Shown piece after piece: positions 58,301 through 64,000 of a DNA stretch of 64,000 nucleotides (position 1 is the stretch's first letter; each line of letters begins with the position of its first letter). Under the pieces are notes generated by a model that was given only the letters and a program-made list of their open reading frames with translations, searched no databases and had not been told where the DNA came from. This DNA is from Piscicoccus intestinalis NBRC 104926 (GTDB lineage Bacteria > Actinomycetota > Actinomycetes > Actinomycetales > Dermatophilaceae). The translations under genes and the position numbers were made by a program. Location of the stretch: positions 52,258-116,257 of the forward strand of contig NZ_BCNQ01000001.1 of NCBI RefSeq assembly GCF_001515525.1, written 5' to 3'.

Positions 58301-58937
58301 CCGCATCAAGACCGAGGACATCATGGAGCCGGCCGTCGTCTACGGGTACTTCCCGTGCTACTCGCAGGGCAACGATCTCGTGGTGCTCTGGCACGAGGAC
58401 GGGCCGAACGGCGAGGCGAAGGGCAGCGAGCGGGCCCGGTTCACGTTCCCGCGGCAGCGGCGCGACCGGCGGCTGTGCCTGGCGGACTTCTTCCGCGCCA
58501 AGGAGAAGTACGACGCCGACGGGCGGCCCGACGTCATCGAGCTGCAGCTCGTGACGATGGGTGAGAAGGTCTCCGGGGTCACCGGAAAGCTCTACGAGCA
58601 GAACGCCTACCGCGACTACCTCGAGCTGCACGGCCTCTCGGTGCAGCTCACCGAGGCGCTCGCGGAGTTCTGGCACGCGCGGGTGCGCTCCGAGCTGGGC
58701 TTCGCCGACCCCGAGTCGCTCGACCTCGACGAGGTGCTCGACGTGCGCTTCCGCGGCTGCCGGTACTCCTTCGGCTACCCGGCCTGCCCGGAGCTGGAGG
58801 ACCGCGCGACGCTGGTGTCGCTGCTGGAGCCGGAGCGGATCGGCGTGGAGTTGAGCGAGGAACTGCAGCTGCACCCTGAGCAGTCGACCGACGCGCTCGT
58901 CGTGCACCACCCCGAGGCGAAGTACTTCAAGGTCTGA
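55371..58937 (+). CDS. metH: Cobalamin-dependent methionine synthase
   Basis: 1188 aa from GTG. Homocysteine domain (VADGAMGTMLQ; zinc Cys in GLNCATGP and VGGCCGTTPEH), folate domain (ERTNANGSKAF, LVLDSTEPAVVEAGLE), cap domain, B12 domain (GDVHDIGKNLVDIIL with the His that ligates cobalt) and the C-terminal reactivation domain (VVYGYFPCYSQGNDL, FGYPACPELED). It makes methionine from homocysteine and methyl-THF. No cobalamin riboswitch could be recognised in the 205 nt upstream. Confidence 0.97.
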   Translation: MSSRSESSARPTLRSLLGRRVIVADGAMGTMLQAADPSLDDFQQLEGCNEILNVTRPDIVRSVHEEYLQVGVDAIETNTFGANLGNLGEYDIPERTYELAEAGARIAREVADAYSTDEQPRFVLGSIGPGTKLPSLLHAPYSQLRDAYEQCALGLIDGGADALLVETCQDLLQAKAAIVGCKRALAAREADLPIIAQVTIETTGTMLMGSEIGAALTTLEPLGVDVIGLNCATGPAEMSEHLRHLSRYSTIPLSVLPNAGLPQLGKDGAHYPLTPAELASAHEQFTRDYGVSIVGGCCGTTPEHLRAVVEAVGGREVTTREPVEEAAVSSLYTSVPFRQDASYLSIGERTNANGSKAFREAMLAQRWDDCVEIAKDMTREGAHLLDVCVDYVGRDGAGDMSELVSRLATSSTLPLVLDSTEPAVVEAGLERLGGRAVINSVNYEDGDGPDSRFARMTALASEHGAALVALTIDEEGQARTTDKKVAIASRLIDSLVEKGFRVEDVVVDALTFPIATGQEETRRDAIETIEAIRAITTKYPGVQTTLGVSNVSFGLKPAARVVLNSVFLDEAAKAGLSSAIVNSAKILPVARIPEEQLKVALDLVWDKREFDDAGECTYDPLARMLELFEGVDSASLKESRAAELAALPLGERLQRRIIDGERNGLEADLDESLAEGTRALDIINDHLLAGMKVVGDLFGSGKMQLPFVLQSAETMKAAVAHLEPTIEEQESGGGTSRAKAKVLLATVKGDVHDIGKNLVDIILSNNGYDVVNIGIKKTVNEIIDAATEAKVDAIGMSGLLVKSTVVMKQNLEEFNARGLAAQWPVLLGGAALTRAYVEQDLAEIYDGHVRYARDAFEGLRLMDAIAKAKNDPSVSLDDVLPELRKRRVRAATPHEEGADVTDTNRSDVADDNDIPTPPFWGTRVVKGVSLAEFSAYLDERATFLGQWGLKPTRGEGGASYEELVESDGRPRLRMWLDRIKTEDIMEPAVVYGYFPCYSQGNDLVVLWHEDGPNGEAKGSERARFTFPRQRRDRRLCLADFFRAKEKYDADGRPDVIELQLVTMGEKVSGVTGKLYEQNAYRDYLELHGLSVQLTEALAEFWHARVRSELGFADPESLDLDEVLDVRFRGCRYSFGYPACPELEDRATLVSLLEPERIGVELSEELQLHPEQSTDALVVHHPEAKYFKV

Positions 58938-58938
58938 G

Positions 58939-59655
58939 ATGGCGTCGAACAGTGCACACAAGAGTGTGACGTCGGACGTGCCGAGTGGCGGCCTGCCGGC
59001 GGCGGTGCTCTGGGACATGGACGGCACGCTGCTCGACACCGAGCCGTACTGGATCGAGCAGGAGCACCGCCTCGTCGAGTCCTACGGCGGGGTGTGGAGC
59101 GACGAACACGCACACAACCTTGTGGGAAACGATCTGCTCGTCACCGCCGCGTACATCCGCGAGCACTCGCCGGTCGACCTGGAGCCGGAGGCGCTCGTCG
59201 ACGCTCTGCAGTCCGGGGTCATCGACCGGCTCCGCGAGGAGGTGCCGTGGCGGCCGGGCGCGCTGGAACTGCTCGCCGAACTGCGGTCGCTGGGCGTGCC
59301 GTGCGCGCTGGTGACGATGTCGTGGCGCGCGATGGTCGACGTCGTCGTCGCCGGACTGCCCGAGGGCAGCTTCGACGTCGTGCTCTCCGGCGACGAGGTG
59401 GAGCGCGGCAAGCCGCACCCCGAGCCGTACCTCGTGGCCGCCCGCGAGCTGGGGGTCGACGTGGGCGACTGCGTGGCCATCGAGGACTCGGTGACCGGGG
59501 TGGCGTCCGCGTTCGCGTCGGGTGCCCGCACGATCGCCGTGCCGCTCGTCGTGCAGGTGCCGCCCCGCGACGGGCTGACCGTGCTGCCGTCGCTGGCGGG
59601 CGTGCGGGCGGCGGACCTGCTGCCCCTGACGCGCGCGGCCGGCCCGCAGGGGTGA
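58939..59655 (+). CDS. HAD-family hydrolase, phosphoglucomutase-like
   Basis: 238 aa, starting 1 nt after metH. LWDMDGTLLDTEPYW (nucleophile and acid Asp), LVTMSWRAMV, GKPHPEPYLVAA (Lys) and AIEDSVTGVASAF (metal Asp) are the four HAD motifs with a helical cap. Likely a sugar-phosphate phosphatase. Probably cotranscribed with metH. Confidence 0.9.
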   Translation: MASNSAHKSVTSDVPSGGLPAAVLWDMDGTLLDTEPYWIEQEHRLVESYGGVWSDEHAHNLVGNDLLVTAAYIREHSPVDLEPEALVDALQSGVIDRLREEVPWRPGALELLAELRSLGVPCALVTMSWRAMVDVVVAGLPEGSFDVVLSGDEVERGKPHPEPYLVAARELGVDVGDCVAIEDSVTGVASAFASGARTIAVPLVVQVPPRDGLTVLPSLAGVRAADLLPLTRAAGPQG

Positions 59656-60659
59656 GCGCACCCACGCCGGGCGGGCTCCTCGCCCTGCCCGCCGACTTCT
59701 GGGAGACGACCCCGCGGTGGTCGCTGCGGCGCCGGCTGGCCGACGGCTCCCAGACCGACGTCGTCGGGCATGTGCTGCGCTCGGATTCGACCGGGGTGGT
59801 CCTGCTGCCGCCGGCGGGTCCGGCGGCTGTCGTCGCGGCCGGTGACGTGGTGGCCCGGCGGGTCATCCCGCCGCGGCCGGTGCGGCCCGCCTCCTCGCCC
59901 GAGGCGCTCGAGGAGCTGGCCGCGCGCGGCTGGCCCGGCACGCAGCTGTACCGTCTCGGCGGCTGGCTGCTGCGCGTCGGCGGAGGCTGGACCAAGCGAG
60001 CCAACTCGTGCCTCGTCGTGGGCGACCCCGGCCTGCCGGTGGAGGCGGCCATCGAACTCGTCGCCGAGGTGTATGCCGGGTGGGGGCTGCCTCCCGTGCT
60101 GCAGCTCGCGCACGCGGTGGGCGCGGGGTCGTCCGTGGTGTCGGTGGAGTCGGTGGAGTCGGCGGCCGCCGGCCTCGGCTGGGAGCCGGTCGACCCGACG
60201 CTCTTCCTCGTCGCCGACCTGCGCCAGGTGCCCTCGGCCGGCGGGGCGCCCGAGGCGCCCGATGGCGTGGAGATCGCCTGGGCCGGCGAGCCCGACGGAC
60301 CCTGGGCGGGCGTCGTGCGCGGCGGTGACGTGGCGCGTCAGCCCGCGGCCGTGCCGGTGCTGACGTCCGCGCCGGCGACGTACGTGACGGCCTTGGAAGC
60401 CGGGGAGCCGGTGGCCGCCGGACGGCTGGTGCGCACCGACGACTGGGCCGGGCTCTCGTGCCTGGAGGTCGTGCCGCACCGCCGCCGGCAGGGGCTCGGG
60501 GAGGCGGTGACCGGGCTCCTGCTGCAGCGCGCCCGCAGCTCCGGCGCCCGCTTCGCCTATCTGCAGGTGGAGGCGGCCAACACGGCTGCCGTCGAGCTCT
60601 ACCGCCGGCTCGGGTTCACTGTGCAGCACACCTACCACTACCGACGCCCGCCCGCCTGA
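59652..60659 (+). CDS. GNAT-family acetyltransferase
   Basis: 335 aa from GTG, 4-nt overlap with the HAD gene. The N-terminal 90 residues form a separate beta domain; the C-terminal GNAT core has LSCLEVVPHRRRQGLGEAV (acetyl-CoA loop) and AANTAAVELYRRLGF. Substrate unknown. Confidence 0.85.
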   Translation: MSAPTPGGLLALPADFWETTPRWSLRRRLADGSQTDVVGHVLRSDSTGVVLLPPAGPAAVVAAGDVVARRVIPPRPVRPASSPEALEELAARGWPGTQLYRLGGWLLRVGGGWTKRANSCLVVGDPGLPVEAAIELVAEVYAGWGLPPVLQLAHAVGAGSSVVSVESVESAAAGLGWEPVDPTLFLVADLRQVPSAGGAPEAPDGVEIAWAGEPDGPWAGVVRGGDVARQPAAVPVLTSAPATYVTALEAGEPVAAGRLVRTDDWAGLSCLEVVPHRRRQGLGEAVTGLLLQRARSSGARFAYLQVEAANTAAVELYRRLGFTVQHTYHYRRPPA

Positions 60660-60749
60660 CCTGCGGTTCTTCGCTGTGCCGGGGCTGCTGGGCCGCCGCA
60701 CCGGACCGGCTCCGGCAGCTTGTCGGTGGTCGCCCATAGGGTTTCTCGC

Positions 60750-61679
60750 ATGGTTCCCGCCCTGTCCCCGAGCCGCGCCGCGGACTTCATGCAGTGCCCG
60801 CTGCTGTATCGCTTCCGCGTGGTCGACCGGCTGCCCGAGCCGGCCACCCCGGCGATGGCCCGCGGCACCCTCGTGCACGCGGTGCTCGAGCGGCTCTTCG
60901 ACCTGCCCGCCGGTGGCCGCACCCGCGACGCGGCGGGCGAGTTGTTGCCCGGGCAATGGACGCGGATGGTCGATGAGCGACCCGAGCTGTCCGATCTCGT
61001 CGACGAGGCCGACCCGGCCCGGCTCCAGTCGTGGTTCGACGACGCGCTGCGCCTCATCGAACGCTGGTTCACCCTGGAAGACCCGACCCGGCTCGAACCC
61101 GCCGAGCGAGAGCTGTACGTGGAGACCGAGATCGACGGGCTGATCCTGCGCGGCTACGTCGACCGGCTCGACGTGGCCCCCGACGGGCGCATGCGCGTCG
61201 TCGACTACAAGACCGGCCGCGCGCCCTCGCACCTCTTCGAGGGCAAGGCGCTGTTCCAGATGAAGTTCTACGCGCTCGTGCTGTGGCGCCTGCACGGTCG
61301 GGTGCCCACCCGCCTGCAACTCGTCTACCTCGGCAGCGGCGAACTGCTGACCTACGAGCCCGACGAGCACGACCTGCGGGCGGTCGAACGCAAGGTCAAA
61401 GCCCTGTGGGTCGCGATCGAACGGGCCGCCACCGACGGCGACTTCCGCCCGCGCCCGTCGCGGCTGTGCGACTGGTGCGGGCACAAGCAGCTGTGTCCCG
61501 CCTTCGGCGGGGTCGCGCCGCCGATCCCCGACGACGCCGTCGTGCTCGCCCTCGACCCGCGCGCCAGCGGCGCCGTCGAACTCGTCACGGCGCCCCCGAT
61601 GGCTGCGGGGGCGACGGATGCGGAGGCGACGGCTGACCGCCGCGCCCCCGGCTCGCCGAGAGCCGGTGTCGTACGGTGA
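60750..61679 (+). CDS. RecB-family PD-(D/E)XK exonuclease
   Basis: 309 aa from ATG. LSPSRAADFMQCPLLYRFR and ARGTLVHAVLERLF at the start; core YVDRLDVAPDG and VVDYKTGRAP (Asp and Lys), QMKFYALVLWR; C-terminal Cys set (RLCDWCGHKQLCP) that with the first Cys forms an iron-sulfur cluster, as in AddB/Cas4-type nucleases. DNA repair role expected. Confidence 0.9.
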   Translation: MVPALSPSRAADFMQCPLLYRFRVVDRLPEPATPAMARGTLVHAVLERLFDLPAGGRTRDAAGELLPGQWTRMVDERPELSDLVDEADPARLQSWFDDALRLIERWFTLEDPTRLEPAERELYVETEIDGLILRGYVDRLDVAPDGRMRVVDYKTGRAPSHLFEGKALFQMKFYALVLWRLHGRVPTRLQLVYLGSGELLTYEPDEHDLRAVERKVKALWVAIERAATDGDFRPRPSRLCDWCGHKQLCPAFGGVAPPIPDDAVVLALDPRASGAVELVTAPPMAAGATDAEATADRRAPGSPRAGVVR

Positions 61680-61684
61680 ATCGC

Positions 61685-62941
61685 ATGTCGACCCCGCAGG
61701 GCCCGCCGCCGAGCGAGCCGGAGCCGCACCGAGAATCCTCGTCGGCCTCGTCGGCCTCGTCGGAGTCCTCGGCGTCGTCGACCGCCCCGGAGGAGCACTC
61801 CGGCTGGCGGATCGGCTCCCTGCGCGGCATCCCGATCTACATCGGCGGCGGCTGGGTCGTCATCGCGATCGTCATGCTCGCGTTCTTCGGCCCGCAGGTC
61901 GCGTACACGATGCCGTCGCTGGGGCCGTGGGCCTACGCCGTGGCCCTCGCCTACGCGGTCCTGCTGCTGCTCAGCGTGCTCGTGCACGAGGCCGCGCACG
62001 CCCTCACCGCGCTGGCCTGCGGGTACCGGGTGCATCGCATCGCCGCCGACCTCATGGGCGGGCACACCGCTTACGACGCGGCCCGCGCCACCCCCGGGCG
62101 CAGCGCCCTCGTCGCCGTCACCGGACCGCTGGCCAACCTGCTGCTCTGCCTCATCGGCTGGCTGCTGCTGCCGTACGTGCGCGGCGACGTGCTCGGGCTG
62201 CTCGTTTGGGCCGCCACGTGGACCAACGGCTTCGTCGCCGTCTTCAACCTCCTGCCGGGGCTGCCGCTCGACGGGGGTTTCCTGCTCGACGCCCTCGTCT
62301 GGAAGACCACCGGTCGCCGCCACCTCGGGCTCATCGCCGCGGGGTGGTCCGGGCGCATCGTGACGATCGCCGTCGTGCTGTGGTTCGCCGGCACGCCGCT
62401 GCTGCGCGGCGAGTACCCCAGCCTGTGGACCATGGCCTGGATCGCTCTCATCGGCGCGTTCCTCTGGTTCGGCGCCGGGCAGGCGATCACCACCGGGCGT
62501 CTGCGCGGCCGCCTCGCGCGGCTCGACGTGCGCGCCGTGGCCAACCCCGTCGTCACGATGGGGCGCCGCGACCCGATCTCCCGGCTCCCGCCGCTGCAGC
62601 ACCTCGATGCGGAGGCGGTGCGCCGCGGTGTCGTCGTCGCGATCCTCGACGACGACGGCACCCCCCTGGGGATCCTCGACTCCGACGCGGTCCGGCAGGC
62701 CGGCGAGTCGGGGGCCGACGACGCGCCCGCCGAGTCGTGCCTGCGCCTCATGCCGCCCGGATGGGTGCTCGACCTCCCCTCGGGCGCACCGGATCTCGGC
62801 TCGGCCGTCGACACCCTCGTCGAGCGCCGCCTGCCGCTGCTGCTGCTGCGCGAGCCCGGCGGCGCCCCGTGGGGCGCGCTCGACGGCGGCACCGTCTCCG
62901 CGCTGGCGACCGGCTCCGCCCGCTCCTCCCCGCCGCGCTAA
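61685..62941 (+). CDS. Site-2 protease family (M50) membrane protein
   Basis: 418 aa. N-terminal Ser/Pro/Glu-rich cytoplasmic part, then GIPIYIGGGWVVI, LVHEAAHALTAL (zinc site HExxH), FNLLPGLPLDGGFLL (third ligand), six membrane helices and a C-terminal CBS-like region. Known homologues cleave membrane proteins. It overlaps nothing and lies 5 nt after the nuclease. Confidence 0.92.
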   Translation: MSTPQGPPPSEPEPHRESSSASSASSESSASSTAPEEHSGWRIGSLRGIPIYIGGGWVVIAIVMLAFFGPQVAYTMPSLGPWAYAVALAYAVLLLLSVLVHEAAHALTALACGYRVHRIAADLMGGHTAYDAARATPGRSALVAVTGPLANLLLCLIGWLLLPYVRGDVLGLLVWAATWTNGFVAVFNLLPGLPLDGGFLLDALVWKTTGRRHLGLIAAGWSGRIVTIAVVLWFAGTPLLRGEYPSLWTMAWIALIGAFLWFGAGQAITTGRLRGRLARLDVRAVANPVVTMGRRDPISRLPPLQHLDAEAVRRGVVVAILDDDGTPLGILDSDAVRQAGESGADDAPAESCLRLMPPGWVLDLPSGAPDLGSAVDTLVERRLPLLLLREPGGAPWGALDGGTVSALATGSARSSPPR

Positions 62942-62976
62942 CCGCGTGGACAGCGCCACCTAGACTTGCGGGCATC

Positions 62977-64000
62977 ATGAGTTTTTCCCCAACCGGCCCC
63001 GCCGCTTCCACGGGCCCCACCGGGGCGCACCGGCGCCGCGGGCTGTTCACCGCGGGCGAGCGCGTGCAGCTGATCGACCCCAAGGGCCGGATGCACACGA
63101 TCACCCTCGAGGCGGGCAAGCAGTTCTTCACGCACCGCGGCAGCCTGCGCCACGACGACCTCATCGGCAGCCCTGACGGCTCGACGGTCACCAACACGAC
63201 CGGCGTGGAGTACCTCGCGCTGCGCCCGATGCTCTCGGACTACGTCATGTCGATGCCGCGCGGCGCCGCGGTCATCTACCCCAAGGATTCCGGGCAGATC
63301 GTCGCAATGGCCGACATCTTTCCCGGGGCCCGGGTCGTCGAGGCCGGAGTCGGTTCCGGCGCCCTGACGATGTCGCTGCTGCGGGCCGTCGGCGACGACG
63401 GGCTCGTGCACTCCTTCGAGCGCCGCGGCGAGTTCGCCGAGATCGCCCGCGGCAACGTCGAGGACTTCTTCGGCGGCCCGCACCCGGCATGGAAGGTCAC
63501 CGTCGGCGACCTCGTCGGCAGCCTGCCGCTGGCCGTCAAGGATGCCAGCATCGACCGCGTCGTCCTCGACATGCTCGCCCCCTGGGAGTGCCTCGACGTC
63601 GTCGCCGACGCCCTCGCGCCCGGCGGGGTGCTCATCTGCTACGTCGCCACCGCCACCCAGCTGTCTCGGGTGGCGGAGACGGCCCGCGCCCACGGCGGCT
63701 TCACCGAGCCCCAGGCGTGGGAGTCGCTCGTGCGCGGCTGGCACCTCGAGGGCCTGGCCGTGCGGCCCGAGCACCGCATGCACGGGCACACCGGATTCCT
63801 GCTGACGACACGGCGACTCGCGCCGGGCGTCACGCCGCCGCTGCGCAAGCGCCGGCCCGCCAAGGGCGCCTACGGCAGCGACGAGGCCGAGGCCGCCGGC
63901 TTCGGCGAGGGTGCCCCCGACGGCACCTGGGAGGCCCAGGACGTGGGGGAGCGCACCGCCTCCGACAAGAAGTTGCGCCGGCTCGCCCGCGCCGCCGAGG
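62977..64000 (+). CDS. trmI: tRNA (adenine-58-N1)-methyltransferase, 3' end outside window
   Basis: 341 codons to the window edge. N-terminal beta domain (RVQLIDPKGRMHTITL), SAM site VVEAGVGSGALTMSL, DRVVLDMLAPWECL and GGVLICYVATATQLSR. It methylates A58 in the T-loop of tRNA; the tRNA-like elements in this window also carry that A. In actinobacteria this gene precedes the proteasomal ATPase. Confidence 0.95.
   Translation, partial: MSFSPTGPAASTGPTGAHRRRGLFTAGERVQLIDPKGRMHTITLEAGKQFFTHRGSLRHDDLIGSPDGSTVTNTTGVEYLALRPMLSDYVMSMPRGAAVIYPKDSGQIVAMADIFPGARVVEAGVGSGALTMSLLRAVGDDGLVHSFERRGEFAEIARGNVEDFFGGPHPAWKVTVGDLVGSLPLAVKDASIDRVVLDMLAPWECLDVVADALAPGGVLICYVATATQLSRVAETARAHGGFTEPQAWESLVRGWHLEGLAVRPEHRMHGHTGFLLTTRRLAPGVTPPLRKRRPAKGAYGSDEAEAAGFGEGAPDGTWEAQDVGERTASDKKLRRLARAAE

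Noticed and set aside
55329..59039. 1236-codon minus-strand ORF opposite metH, and similar long ORFs opposite VirB4, the terminase and others
   Set aside because: Shadow frames of GC-rich genes: no family motifs, while the opposite frame carries complete catalytic motifs.

Overview
The window is GC-rich, actinobacterial DNA. The host part carries mycothiol ligase (mshC), DUF3090, a PAC2 protein, cobalamin-dependent metH and the actinobacterial trmI. The gene order recalls Micrococcales such as Intrasporangiaceae or Ornithinimicrobiaceae; the genus is an inference.

Bases 1 to about 43,341 are the right-hand part of an integrated temperate phage-like element. Its right boundary is a tRNA 3' end (T-arm, acceptor strand, CCA; 43,312-43,341) with no matching 5' half in the window. 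The complete tRNA, the integrase and the rest of the virion genes should therefore lie left of base 1. Almost every element gene is on the minus strand and most neighbours overlap by 4 nt (GTGA or ATGA), so transcription runs from right to left.

In transcription order the element holds: (i) a repressor/Cro-like switch with TTGCGC operators and an excisionase-like protein (41.8-42.8 kb); (ii) a DUF6745 protein with a long VxxQ tetrapeptide repeat and two structured non-coding regions (39-41.8 kb); (iii) three tRNA-like mini-structures separated by GGCNN pentamer arrays, just upstream of a RAMP-like protein (37.6-38.6 kb); (iv) small accessory genes, a RecE-like exonuclease, RecT, WhiB and a C5 DNA methyltransferase (31-37 kb); (v) replication and DNA-handling genes: an initiator with an 8-nt simple repeat, a DnaB/RepA-like ATPase, RusA and HU (26.8-30.5 kb); (vi) a Gram-positive type IV secretion-like module: VirB2-like, PrgI-like, VirB4, VirB6-like, VirB8-like and a two-domain peptidoglycan hydrolase (19.5-26.4 kb), followed by a membrane protein whose gene end overlaps a GTAGCGC iteron cluster (18 kb); (vii) secreted enzymes (beta-helix/GH26, alpha/beta hydrolase, barrel protein), a small RNA ligase, a Staph-nuclease homologue, DUF4326 and many zinc-ribbon micro-proteins (5-17 kb); (viii) a papain-like protease, HNH nuclease, small terminase, large terminase (with an intein in its P-loop and its nuclease domain in a second frame) and the portal (1-5 kb).

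The main surprise is the pairing of phage packaging genes with a T4SS-like module, with no relaxase or coupling ATPase in view. The second is the array of tRNA-like hairpins next to a RAMP-like gene.

From 43.3 kb onward the chromosome is ordinary: an AbgT C-terminal remnant, a lipoprotein, DUF5703, an acidic protein, uppP, a corA variant, a histidine phosphatase, a GH13/TreS-like enzyme, an LLM oxidoreductase, DUF3090-SCO1664-mshC, PAC2, metH, a HAD hydrolase, a GNAT, a RecB-like nuclease, an M50 protease and trmI (cut by the window end).
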